Origin: Prado023 sp049688395
Lineage (GTDB): Bacteria; Actinomycetota; Actinomycetes; S36-B12; CAIYMF01
Reading direction: 5' to 3'
Assembly: GCA_049688395.1 (NCBI GenBank)
Contig: JBAVKQ010000177.1
Coordinates: 1-21,443, forward strand
DNA: 21,443 nucleotides
Below are positions 14,028 through 21,443 of the stretch, piece after piece (position 1 is the stretch's first letter; each line of letters opens with the position of its first letter). The position numbers were made by a program, and so were the translations under genes. The notes below the pieces were generated by a model. The model searched no databases. It was given only the letters and a program-made list of their open reading frames with translations, and had not been told where the DNA came from.

Positions 14028-16751
14028 CTACAGGGGTGGCAGCTCCTGGTGGTCCGTCTGCGCGGCGGCGAACAGGTCCCCGACCCGCTCGATCCGGCCC
14101 AACGCGGTCCGCAGCGTCCATCGATCACTGCGCAGCTGCGGGTCGTCCAGCTCGTCCCAGGTGATCGGCATCGACACCGGCGCCCCCGGTCGGGGACGGA
14201 TCGCGTACGGCGCCACGAGGGTCTTGATCGGGGCGTTCTGCGTGTAGTCCAGGCGCGCGCGGCCGCCCCGCTCCGTGGTCGACCACTGCCAACTGACCAG
14301 GTCGGGCACGGTGGCGCCGATTGCGCGGGACAGCGTGTGCACCCAGGCCGAGGTGTCCGCGTACTCGTAGCGTCCGCGCAGGACCGGGATCCAGACTTGG
14401 AGCCCACGCGAGCCGGTGGTCTTCGGGCAGCCGCGGACGCCGAGGTGGGCCAGCGCCGTGCGGTACAGCCGCGCCAGGGTCAGGGTCTGCTCCCAGGTCG
14501 TGCTCGGCCCGGGGTCGATGTCGATCAGCGCGAACGTCGGGCGCCCCGGGTCGCTGGTGGTCGAGGTCCAGGCGTGGATCTCGAACGCGGCCTGGTTGCC
14601 CAGCCACGCCAGGCTGGCGACGCAGTCGGCAACCAGGTGGTCGTTGGGCTCGCGCTCCTCGTCGTCGGCCAAGCCGGTCTCGTGCCATCGAGTGAGCCAG
14701 GACGGGGCCGAGGCGGGGATCGCCTTCTGCCAGAAGCCGGGCCGGTCGGCGCCGTTGGGAAACCGGTGCAGGTTCACCGGTCGGTCGCGCAGGTGCGCCA
14801 GCATCGCCGGGGCGACCTGCGCGAAGTAGGCGACCACCTCGCGCTTGGTGATCGGCGCCTCGTCGGAGTCCGCTCGCGCGGGGAACAGGGCCTTGTCGAG
14901 GTTGGTGAGGCTCAGCACCTGGCCGCCCACCACCCACTGTCCGCGCTCGGGCAGCGCCGCGAGGGCCTGGAGTTCGGCCGGTGTGACCGATGCGGCGAGG
15001 CCGGGCGGAGCGAGGCGGGCCGGCAATGGTTCGGGCTGGGATGGGCCAACCGCCTCGCCATCGGTGGGGTTGGCCGACGGGGCGCCCTCCTGGAGTTCAA
15101 CGCGCTGCAGTGCGTCGACCGCGGGCACCGCCCGCTCGCGCACGACCGCACGCGGGTCCCGGCCCGCCTCGATCCCGCGGAACGCCCCCTGACGCACCAT
15201 GCCATCGCGCGACCACCCACCCATCGAGGCGCGGATCACCAGGTCCGGGCGCACCCAGGTGATTCCCGCCAGACCGCCGCCCCACCTCCCGCGGGCGCCG
15301 AGGTCCGGGGCAGGCTCGAACGGCGGCTCCTGGACAGCCAAGGGGTTCAGCGCGGCCAGCAGCGTGGCGCGGGTTCGCTCGGTGAACCCGGAGCCGACCT
15401 TCCCGGCGAACCGCAGCACGCCGTCCGCGTCGTGGACCCCCACGGCCAAGGCACCCAACGCGCCGGGCCGCCCACGCTCCGGGGTCCACCCGCCCACCAC
15501 CAACTCCTGCTCGGGACGGAGCTTGACCTTGAGCCAGGTGGCCGCCCGCCGCCCCGGCTCGTAGCGGGAACGGCGGTGCTTGGCCACGATCCCCTCGAGG
15601 CCCTGCTCGGCGGCTGCGGCGAGGAAGGCGCGGCCCTCGGCCTCGACATGGCCGGCGAAGCGCACCCTGGGCCCGTCGTGCAGGACCAGGCGCAGCAGTC
15701 TCTTGCGCTCCTCCAGCGGCACGTCGAGCAGGCTGCGACCGTCGAGGTGCAGCAGGTCGAAGACCTGGTAGACCAGTGGGGCAGCCAGACCTGCTCGGCG
15801 CGCGGTCATCCCCTCGGCGAGCAGGCCGAAATCCGGCCGGCCCGCCTCGTCGAGGGCGACCAGTTCACCATCCACCACGGCCTCGTGGGCGTCGATCCAG
15901 TCCGGCGGATCAAGGAACGACCCTGCGTAGTCCGCGCCGTCGTTGCCGTTGCGGGTGAACAGCCGCACGGTGCCCTCCGAGACGACCGCCTCCAGCCGGT
16001 AGCCGTCCCACTTCACCTCGAACAGCCACTTCGGGTCATCGAAAGCAGCGTCGGCGAGGGTGGCGGCCATCGGCTCGACGAACCGGGGCAGCGGGGCGGC
16101 CACCGCAGCACTCAGGTCGATCTGCGCCTGGGCCAGGGGCGCGGCGCTGACCCAGATCGCGGGGACATCGGCGCGGACCTCGTCGTTCGTCCGCCCGCTG
16201 CGCACGCTGCGCGGGTGGTCAGCGGCGTCCCAGCCCTCGACTGCCTCGCCGTCGCGCTTGTGGATCAGCAGCCACTGCTCCTGTTCGCCGGGCGCCGGCG
16301 CAGGGCCGGGACGCGGGTGCGTGCGCACCAGCACGAACCGACCGCGCACCTTCTCCCCCTGCAGCACGAACTTCAACTCACCGGCCTCGATCGCCGTGCG
16401 CGGATCCGGCGTCGGCGCCTCGGGCTGCCAGGTCCCCCAGTCCCATACGGTCACGTCCCCGCCGCCGTACTGCCCGGCCGGGATGATCCCCTCGAAGTCG
16501 AAGTACTCCAGGGGATGATCCTCGACGTGCACGGCCATGCGCCGGACGCCCGGGTCCAGGCTCGGACCCTTGGGCACCGCCCAGCTGACCAGAACGCCGT
16601 CGACCTCGAGCCTCAGGTCGTAGTGCAGGCGGGTCGCTCGGTGCTTCTGGACCACGAACCGGCGGGTGCCGACCGGGGCAGCGGGCAGGTTCCCACCCGG
16701 CTCCGGGGTGCGCGCGAAGTCCCGCTTCCTGCGGTACTCGTCCAGCGGCAT
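14028..16751 (-). CDS. ligD: Multidomain ATP-dependent DNA ligase LigD (PE-LIG-POL)
   Basis: A 907-residue LigD for non-homologous end joining with Ku. The order is phosphoesterase, ligase, polymerase. PE (about 1-190): QKHRATRLHYDLRLE with H37, H43 and D45, then HVEDHPLEYFDFEG and PAGQYGGG. LIG (about 220-540): EVKWDGYR with the adenylated lysine K247, VVDGELVALD, EGIVAKHR, WLKVK, and an OB fold ending near GGWSRDGMVRQGAF. POL (about 590-907): LTNLDKALFP, HRFPNG, IDIDPG with metal-binding D744 and D746, and TGSRGLQVWIPV. Mycobacterial LigD has the order POL-PE-LIG, whereas Pseudomonas has this order. The start at 16751 is 17 nt after gcvT with GATACT 7 nt upstream. No ku gene is in the window. 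The frame extends far upstream across gcvT, but only this start gives the family N-terminus. Confidence 0.95.
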   Translation of the reverse strand: MPLDEYRRKRDFARTPEPGGNLPAAPVGTRRFVVQKHRATRLHYDLRLEVDGVLVSWAVPKGPSLDPGVRRMAVHVEDHPLEYFDFEGIIPAGQYGGGDVTVWDWGTWQPEAPTPDPRTAIEAGELKFVLQGEKVRGRFVLVRTHPRPGPAPAPGEQEQWLLIHKRDGEAVEGWDAADHPRSVRSGRTNDEVRADVPAIWVSAAPLAQAQIDLSAAVAAPLPRFVEPMAATLADAAFDDPKWLFEVKWDGYRLEAVVSEGTVRLFTRNGNDGADYAGSFLDPPDWIDAHEAVVDGELVALDEAGRPDFGLLAEGMTARRAGLAAPLVYQVFDLLHLDGRSLLDVPLEERKRLLRLVLHDGPRVRFAGHVEAEGRAFLAAAAEQGLEGIVAKHRRSRYEPGRRAATWLKVKLRPEQELVVGGWTPERGRPGALGALAVGVHDADGVLRFAGKVGSGFTERTRATLLAALNPLAVQEPPFEPAPDLGARGRWGGGLAGITWVRPDLVIRASMGGWSRDGMVRQGAFRGIEAGRDPRAVVRERAVPAVDALQRVELQEGAPSANPTDGEAVGPSQPEPLPARLAPPGLAASVTPAELQALAALPERGQWVVGGQVLSLTNLDKALFPARADSDEAPITKREVVAYFAQVAPAMLAHLRDRPVNLHRFPNGADRPGFWQKAIPASAPSWLTRWHETGLADDEEREPNDHLVADCVASLAWLGNQAAFEIHAWTSTTSDPGRPTFALIDIDPGPSTTWEQTLTLARLYRTALAHLGVRGCPKTTGSRGLQVWIPVLRGRYEYADTSAWVHTLSRAIGATVPDLVSWQWSTTERGGRARLDYTQNAPIKTLVAPYAIRPRPGAPVSMPITWDELDDPQLRSDRWTLRTALGRIERVGDLFAAAQTDHQELPPL

Positions 16752-16758
16752 GCCCGCC

Positions 16759-16764
16759 AGTATC
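16759..16764 (-). promoter_or_regulatory. Candidate -10 box, leaderless ligD
   Basis: GATACT on the reverse strand lies in the 17-nt gap after gcvT and ends 7 nt before the ligD ATG. It suggests ligD can be transcribed separately from gcvT. No ribosome-binding site is seen. Confidence 0.4.
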
Positions 16765-16768
16765 TGGG

Positions 16769-17854
16769 CTACTTGGGCGAGGAGTCCACGAACGGCAGTG
16801 GGACGATCTGGGCGGGCACGGCCCGGCCACGCACGTCGATGGCCACGTCGTCGCCGATCACCAGCCCCGGATCGACCAGGGCCAGCGCGACGCCGACCTT
16901 CAGCGTGGGCGAGAACGTGCCCGAGGTCGTCTCGCCGACCGGCTCGCCGCTCGGGCTGGTCACCGCCATGTGCGCCCGCGGGATGCCCCGCCCCTGGATG
17001 CGCAACCCACGCAGGGCTCGGGGCCGACCGGCCGCCCGCTGCGCCACCAACGCGTCGCGCCCGTGGAACGCCGGCTTGTTCCAGCCGACCGCCCAAGCCA
17101 GGCCGGCCTCGACCGGCGTGACGGCGGCCGACAGGTCCTGCCCGTGCAGCGGGTAGCCCATCTCGGTGCGCAGGGTGTCGCGGGCCCCGAGCCCGCACGG
17201 CGTGGCGTGCTCGACCACGCGCGCCCACAGCTCGGGCAGGCTCGCACTGCCGACGATGAGTTCGTAGCCGTGCTCGCCGGTGTACCCGGTCCGGCAGACG
17301 ACGACCTGCGCCCCGGCGAACGTCGCTGTCGTGAACGCCATGTACGGCAGATCCTCGTCGACGGGCAGCAGGCCCAGCTCGACGAGCACCGCGCGGCTGC
17401 CGGGGCCCTGGACCGCCACGATCCCCTCGGTCGTGTGCAGGTCCTGCACCTGGACGCCGGCCGGGACGCTGCCCACGAGGGTGTCGCGCACAGCCGCGGC
17501 GTTGGCCGCGTTCGGCACGATGCGTGCCTCGTCGTCGCTGATCCGGTAGACGATCAGGTCGTCGACCACGCCGCCCAGGTCGTTGCAGAGCATCGAGTAC
17601 TGCGCCTGCCCCGCCCCGATCCGGTCGAGGTCGTTGGCCAGGATCGCGTTCAGCGCAGCCACCGCCCCCGGGCCGCTGATCATCAGCTTGCCCATGTGCG
17701 ACACGTCGAAGGCGCCGACCCCGGTGCGCACGGACGTATGCTCGGCGACCACGCCGGTCGGGTACTCGATGGGCATCTCCCAACCGCCGAAATCGGCCAT
17801 CCTGGCGCCCGCAGCGCGGTGGGTCTCGGTCAGAGCAGTCTGTCGAAGGTCCAC
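16769..17854 (-). CDS. gcvT: Aminomethyltransferase GcvT (glycine cleavage T protein)
   Basis: A 361-residue T protein. It takes the aminomethyl group from lipoyl-GcvH and passes the one-carbon unit to tetrahydrofolate, releasing ammonia. Family signatures are MADFGGWEMPIEY (19-31), SHMGKLMISGPGA (52-64), YSMLCNDLGGVVDDLIVYR (86-104, with folate-contacting D98/D99), GYTGEHGYEL and GARDTLRTEMGYPLHGQDL. The start is GTG at 17854; TACGCT (reverse complement of 17861-17866) ends 6 nt upstream, a leaderless arrangement. gcvH and gcvP are not adjacent. It is divergent from pepA. Confidence 0.96.
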   Translation of the reverse strand: MDLRQTALTETHRAAGARMADFGGWEMPIEYPTGVVAEHTSVRTGVGAFDVSHMGKLMISGPGAVAALNAILANDLDRIGAGQAQYSMLCNDLGGVVDDLIVYRISDDEARIVPNAANAAAVRDTLVGSVPAGVQVQDLHTTEGIVAVQGPGSRAVLVELGLLPVDEDLPYMAFTTATFAGAQVVVCRTGYTGEHGYELIVGSASLPELWARVVEHATPCGLGARDTLRTEMGYPLHGQDLSAAVTPVEAGLAWAVGWNKPAFHGRDALVAQRAAGRPRALRGLRIQGRGIPRAHMAVTSPSGEPVGETTSGTFSPTLKVGVALALVDPGLVIGDDVAIDVRGRAVPAQIVPLPFVDSSPK

Positions 17855-18012
17855 GCGCGGAGCGTACGCGCTGCGCCCGCCCCATGCGCCGTGCTCCGAT
17901 TCCTGGCACGTGCTCCGCCCCTTGGCGAGCAGGTGCCCCGGAATGGAGCACGAGGCCGAGCATCACCTGCGCACAGCGCACACCATCGCGGTGCACCCAA
18001 TACGGTGAGGCC
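17855..18012. promoter_or_regulatory. Divergent gcvT/pepA control region with GTGCTCC repeats
   Basis: TACGCT (reverse complement of 17861-17866) serves gcvT, and TACGGT (18001-18006), 6 nt before the pepA ATG, serves pepA; both fit leaderless starts. Between them GTGCTCCG occurs at 17891-17898 and 17910-17917. An inverted copy, GGAGCACG, lies at 17945-17952. The first two are 19 bp apart, roughly two helical turns. They may be an operator or may form a hairpin; no regulator is identified. Confidence 0.45.
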
Positions 18013-19482
18013 ATGACGACCCCGATACTGAACCTGCGCACCTCGCCTGCGGACGGCGATCTGCTCGTCCTGGGCATCGCCCCCGGTCCGGACGGCGCCG
18101 AAGTCCTCGACAGTGCGGTGACCGACGTGCAGCGCGCGGCGCTCACCGCAGCGGCCCGGGCCATCGGGGCGACCGGCAAGGCCGACGAGGTGCTCCGGCT
18201 GCCCGGCGAGCCGTTCGACCTGCCACCGATCATGCTCACCGGCCTCGGCTCGGCTGACGATGCCCAGCACGCCGAGGCCCTGCGCCGGGCCGCGGGGGCG
18301 GCGCTACGGGCCAGCAGCACGCACGTCGGCGTCCAGCTCGCACTGCCCCACGCCGACCAGCCGGAGCTGGTCGAGGCGATCGCACTCGGCGCGTTCCTCG
18401 GGGCGTACCGGTACGAGGGCAAGCCGGCCGGCGACGCCGTGACTCCGCAGCAGCTCACGGTCCTGGTCGCTGCCGCCGAGGGCCAGGAGGCCGCGATCGT
18501 GCGTGCCCGGGTCATGGGCGAGTCGGTCCACCTCGCGCGCCGGCTGGTCGACACCCCGCCCGGCCACCAGCCGCCGGCCACGCTGGCCGCCGAGGCGGTC
18601 GCGGCCGTCGACGGGATGGGCGTCGAGGTGGAGGTCCTCGACGAGGCCGCGTTGGCCGAGCAGGCCTTCGGCGGGATCCTGGCTGTCGGCCAGGGGTCGG
18701 CCAACCCCCCGCGGCTGGTCCGGCTGGCCTACGCCCCGGCGAACACCACGGGCCACCTGGCCCTGGTCGGCAAGGGCATCACGTTCGACTCCGGCGGACT
18801 GTCCCTCAAGCCGCCGACCGGGATGGTCACGATGAAGTGCGACATGGCCGGGGCCGCCGCGGTCCTGGCCGCAGTCCGCGCGATCGCCGCGCTGGGTGTG
18901 CCCCTGACCGTGACCGCCTACCTGGCTGTCGCCGAGAACATGCCCAGCGGCACGGCCCAGCGCCCCGGTGACGTCATCACCGCCTATGGCGGACGCACCG
19001 TCGAGGTGCTCAACACCGATGCCGAGGGCCGGCTGGTGATGATGGACGCCCTCGTGCGCGCCGCCGAGGACGACCCGGATCGGATCGTGGACGTGGCCAC
19101 CCTCACCGGCGCCCAGGTCGTCGCACTCGGCGCCCGGATCGCAGGCGTGATGGGCAACGACGACGCGTGGCGCGACGAGGTGCAGGCCTCGGCGACCGCG
19201 GCCGGCGAGTTGGCCTGGTCGATGCCGATCCCCGAGGAGCTCCGCCCCTCGCTGGACTCCCCGGTCGCCGACCTGGCCAACATCGGCGAACGCATGGGCG
19301 GGATGATGACCGCGGCCGCGTTCCTGCGGGAGTTCGTCGCCGACGATCTGCCCTGGGCGCATCTGGACATCGCTGGGCCCGCCTTCGTCGACAGCACCGG
19401 ATGGGCCTACAACGGCAAGGGGGGCACCGGATTCGGGGTACGCACCCTGGTCGCGCTGGCCGAGCGGATGTCGGCGCCGTAG
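18013..19482 (+). CDS. pepA: Leucyl aminopeptidase (M17)
   Basis: A 489-residue cytosolic M17 aminopeptidase that removes N-terminal residues from peptides, normally as a hexamer with two metal ions. The catalytic domain shows GKGITFDSGGLSLKP with K254 and D259, MKCDMAGAA with D277, and the signature NTDAEGRL (334-341) with D336, E338 and R340. The N-terminal regulatory-type domain (to about residue 165) is present, and VDTPPGHQPPATLA marks the join. The frame is open from 17884, but the ATG at 18013 is right after a TACGGT promoter hexamer and fits the family start. Confidence 0.95.
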   Translation: MTTPILNLRTSPADGDLLVLGIAPGPDGAEVLDSAVTDVQRAALTAAARAIGATGKADEVLRLPGEPFDLPPIMLTGLGSADDAQHAEALRRAAGAALRASSTHVGVQLALPHADQPELVEAIALGAFLGAYRYEGKPAGDAVTPQQLTVLVAAAEGQEAAIVRARVMGESVHLARRLVDTPPGHQPPATLAAEAVAAVDGMGVEVEVLDEAALAEQAFGGILAVGQGSANPPRLVRLAYAPANTTGHLALVGKGITFDSGGLSLKPPTGMVTMKCDMAGAAAVLAAVRAIAALGVPLTVTAYLAVAENMPSGTAQRPGDVITAYGGRTVEVLNTDAEGRLVMMDALVRAAEDDPDRIVDVATLTGAQVVALGARIAGVMGNDDAWRDEVQASATAAGELAWSMPIPEELRPSLDSPVADLANIGERMGGMMTAAAFLREFVADDLPWAHLDIAGPAFVDSTGWAYNGKGGTGFGVRTLVALAERMSAP

Positions 19483-19549
19483 GAGGCTTCCTCCCCCGCA
19501 CAGCCCACCGCGAGTGGCCAGTTGCTGGCAGGATGTGGCCTGCGCCCCT

Positions 19550-19573
19550 CGCGGCGGGTTGCGGCCCGCCGCG
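19550..19573 (+). other. GC-rich hairpin upstream of lpdA
   Basis: CGCGGCGGG (19550-19558) pairs perfectly with CCCGCCGCG (19565-19573) around the loop TTGCGG. It lies 67 nt after the pepA stop and 24 nt before the lpdA start. It could end pepA transcripts, although only TTCCCC follows, or act in the lpdA leader. Confidence 0.55.
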
Positions 19574-19597
19574 TTCCCCGACCAGAAAGGTCCCCTC

Positions 19598-20974
19598 GTG
19601 GCCGACAACCAGTTCGATGTCGTGATCCTCGGCGGTGGCAGCGGCGGCTACGCCTGCGCCCTGCGGGCATCCCAGCTCGGCCTGTCGGTGGCCCTCATCG
19701 AGAAGGACAAGCTCGGCGGCACCTGCCTGCACCGGGGCTGCATCCCGACCAAGGCCCTGCTGCACGCCGCTGAGGTCGCCGACACCGCCCGCGAGAGCGC
19801 GCAGTTCGGTGTGAGCACCACGCTCAACGGGATCGACATGGGCAAGGTCAACTCGTACCGCGACGGTGTGGTCGCCCGGCTGTACAAGGGCCTGCAAGGG
19901 CTGGTCAAGAGCCGCGCGCTGACCTACGTGGAAGGCACCGGGAAGCTCACCTCGCCGGGCACCGTCGAGGTGGACGGCACGACCTACACCGGGCGCAACG
20001 TCGTGCTCGCCACCGGCTCCTACGCCCGCAGCCTGCCCGGTCTGGACATCGGCGGCCGAGTGATGACCAGCGACGAGGCACTGAACCTGGACTACATCCC
20101 CGAGAGCGTCATCGTCCTGGGCGGTGGCGTGATCGGCGTCGAGTTCGCCTCGGTCTGGAAGTCGTTCGGCTCGCAGGTCACGATCATCGAGGCGCTGCCC
20201 AGTCTGGTGCCCGCCGAGGACGCGGCTGTGTCCAAGGCCCTGGAGCGCGCGTTCCGCAAGCGCAAGATCGCCTTCTCGACCGGGGTCCGGTTCGCCAGCG
20301 TCACCCAGGACGACAACGGCGTGGTCGCCACCCTCGAGGACGGCTCGACGCACAGCGCCTCGATCATGCTCGTGGCGGTGGGCCGCGGCCCGAACGCCAG
20401 CGGGATGGGCTTCGAGGAGGCCGGTGTGTCGATGGAGCGCGGCTGGGTGCTGGCCGACGAGCGGCTGCGCACCAACGTGCCCGGGGTGTTCGCCGTGGGC
20501 GACATCGTGCCCGGCCTGCAGTTGGCCCACCGCGGGTTCCAGCAGGGCATCTTCGTCGCCGAGGAGATCGCGGGGCTCAACCCGCCGGCCATCGACGAGC
20601 TGGGGATCCCCCGGGTCACCTACTGCGAGCCGGAGATCGGCAGCATCGGCCTGACCGAGGCCCAGGCCAAGGAGAAGTTCGGCGACGACGCCGTGGCCTC
20701 GGTCGAGTACAACCTCGGCGGCAACGGCAAGAGCCAGATCCTGGCGACCACCGGTTTCATCAAGCTGGTCCGACGCACTGACGGTCCGGTCGTCGGGGTG
20801 CACATGATCGGCGCGCGCATCGGCGAGCAGATCGGCGAGGCGCAGTTGATCTACAACTGGGAGGCCTACCCGTCCGAGGTAGCCGCCCTGGTGCACGCGC
20901 ATCCCACCCAGAACGAGGCCCTCGGCGAGGCGCACCTCGCCCTGGCCGGCAAGCCGCTGCACTCCCACGCCTGA
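19598..20974 (+). CDS. lpdA: Dihydrolipoyl dehydrogenase (E3)
   Basis: A 458-residue FAD enzyme that reoxidises the dihydrolipoyl groups of 2-oxoacid dehydrogenase complexes and passes electrons to NAD. The FAD-binding VVILGGGSGGYACALRASQ is near the N-terminus. The redox disulfide is C43/C48 in GGTCLHRGCIPTK. The NAD-binding motif is VLGGGVIGVEFASVW, and the second FAD contact is in VFAVGDIVPG. The catalytic pair is H435/E440 in HAHPTQNEALGE. The start is GTG at 19598, with AAAGG 7 nt upstream. The E2 gene follows 66 nt downstream on the same strand. Confidence 0.97.
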   Translation: MADNQFDVVILGGGSGGYACALRASQLGLSVALIEKDKLGGTCLHRGCIPTKALLHAAEVADTARESAQFGVSTTLNGIDMGKVNSYRDGVVARLYKGLQGLVKSRALTYVEGTGKLTSPGTVEVDGTTYTGRNVVLATGSYARSLPGLDIGGRVMTSDEALNLDYIPESVIVLGGGVIGVEFASVWKSFGSQVTIIEALPSLVPAEDAAVSKALERAFRKRKIAFSTGVRFASVTQDDNGVVATLEDGSTHSASIMLVAVGRGPNASGMGFEEAGVSMERGWVLADERLRTNVPGVFAVGDIVPGLQLAHRGFQQGIFVAEEIAGLNPPAIDELGIPRVTYCEPEIGSIGLTEAQAKEKFGDDAVASVEYNLGGNGKSQILATTGFIKLVRRTDGPVVGVHMIGARIGEQIGEAQLIYNWEAYPSEVAALVHAHPTQNEALGEAHLALAGKPLHSHA

Positions 20975-21025
20975 CCCACGCCCACCTACGAGCCCGATCC
21001 GCCCAGCCCGATCCGCCCAATCGAT

Positions 21026-21030
21026 AGGAG
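21026..21030 (+). promoter_or_regulatory. Ribosome-binding site of the E2 gene
   Basis: AGGAG lies 10 nt before the ATG at 21041, a slightly long spacing. No other start fits the lipoyl domain. Confidence 0.6.
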
Positions 21031-21040
21031 CGACCCGCAG

Positions 21041-21443
21041 ATGTCGGTCACCGTCACCATGCCGCAGCTCGGCGAGAGCGTCACCGAGGGCACCGTCACC
21101 CGCTGGCTCAAGCAGGTCGGCGAGGAGGTTCGCGCCGACGAACCCCTGCTCGAGGTCTCCACCGACAAGGTCGACACCGAGATCCCGGCCCCCGCATCGG
21201 GCGTGCTGCTGTCCATCGCTGCTGACGAGGACGACACGGTCGAGGTTGGCGGCGCCCTGGGCGTGATCGGCGAGGCCAGTGAATCCGGTGCTCCCGAGGC
21301 TCCCGCTGCTCCGCAAGCCCCCGAGGCGGCCGAAGCACCGAGCTCCCCGGCCCCGGAGCCTGCACCTGAGCCGGCAGCGCCCGCACCGCAGGCGCCCGCA
21401 CCGCAGGCGCCCGCACCGCAGGCGCCCGCGCCTGCACCAGCGG
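21041..21443 (+). CDS. sucB: 2-oxoacid dehydrogenase E2, lipoyl domain and linker (cut by window edge)
   Basis: The first 134 residues of a dihydrolipoamide acyltransferase, most likely the succinyltransferase of 2-oxoglutarate dehydrogenase. The lipoyl domain runs from about 1 to 80: MPQLGESVTEGTVTRWLKQV and the lipoylation site K43 in EVSTDKVDTEIPAP. An Ala/Pro/Glu-rich flexible linker follows, as is normal between E2 domains. The peripheral-subunit-binding and catalytic domains lie beyond the window, so the substrate class (succinyl versus acetyl) is inferred from the GESVTEG type of lipoyl domain. It follows lpdA, which supplies the E3 subunit. Confidence 0.88.
   Translation, partial: MSVTVTMPQLGESVTEGTVTRWLKQVGEEVRADEPLLEVSTDKVDTEIPAPASGVLLSIAADEDDTVEVGGALGVIGEASESGAPEAPAAPQAPEAAEAPSSPAPEPAPEPAAPAPQAPAPQAPAPQAPAPAPA
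21377..21421 (+). repeat. Three tandem 15-bp repeats in the E2 linker
   Basis: GCGCCCGCACCGCAG occurs three times in a row (21377-21391, 21392-21406, 21407-21421), followed by a diverged part copy. It encodes repeated APAPQ units in the linker. Such repeats can change copy number by slippage. Confidence 0.9.

Noticed and set aside
16769..18704. A very long reverse-strand open frame continuing from ligD through gcvT and antisense to pepA.
   Set aside because: High GC keeps stop codons rare. The extension has no family similarity, while gcvT and pepA in other frames are clear genes.

Overview
The window reads as a chromosomal stretch of a high-GC Gram-positive bacterium (Actinomycetota). The evidence is the strong G/C bias at third codon positions, frequent GTG starts, probable leaderless starts with a -10 box only 6-7 nt before the start codon, and actinobacterial families such as DUF3043 and the pspA-htpX-pspAB set. 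I cannot fix the genus; Propionibacteriales or Micrococcales would fit. There is no rRNA, tRNA, transposase, integrase, CRISPR array or other sign of a recent mobile element.

Layout. 1-459 (-): 5' part of a glycerate kinase gene, cut by the window edge. 491-693: intergenic segment with four copies of a conserved 22-nt element, two in each orientation. 684-1091 (-): MmcQ/YjbR-like gene. 1266-2468 (+): nadA. 2498-4854 (-): envelope-stress operon pspA-htpX-pspAB. 4946-5584 (+): DUF3043 membrane protein. 5627-6625 (+): aldo/keto reductase. 6684-6896 (+): conserved 70-aa protein. 7048-7536 (+): orphan protein with lower GC. 7591-8115 (-): macrodomain protein. 8258-11501 (+): three overlapping genes for cobalamin nucleotide-loop assembly, namely an MBL-CobU fusion, cobT and cobS. 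11556-13952 (+): GH3 glycosidase. 14028-16751 (-): ligD. 16769-17854 (-): gcvT. 18013-19482 (+): leucyl aminopeptidase. 19598-20974 (+): dihydrolipoyl dehydrogenase. 21041-end (+): E2 acyltransferase, cut by the window edge.

How the genes work together. cobU, cobT and cobS activate adenosylcobinamide, make alpha-ribazole phosphate and join them. The phosphatase that normally completes this route is not in the window, and the uncharacterised MBL domain fused to CobU is a natural candidate to examine. PspA, HtpX and PspAB form a membrane-maintenance module. lpdA and sucB belong to the 2-oxoacid dehydrogenase system. The other genes are mostly single housekeeping functions.

The least explained features are the repeat cluster between yjbR and the glycerate kinase gene, the MBL-CobU fusion with its structured leader, and the orphan gene at 7048-7536. 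Most of the window is ordinary chromosomal sequence.
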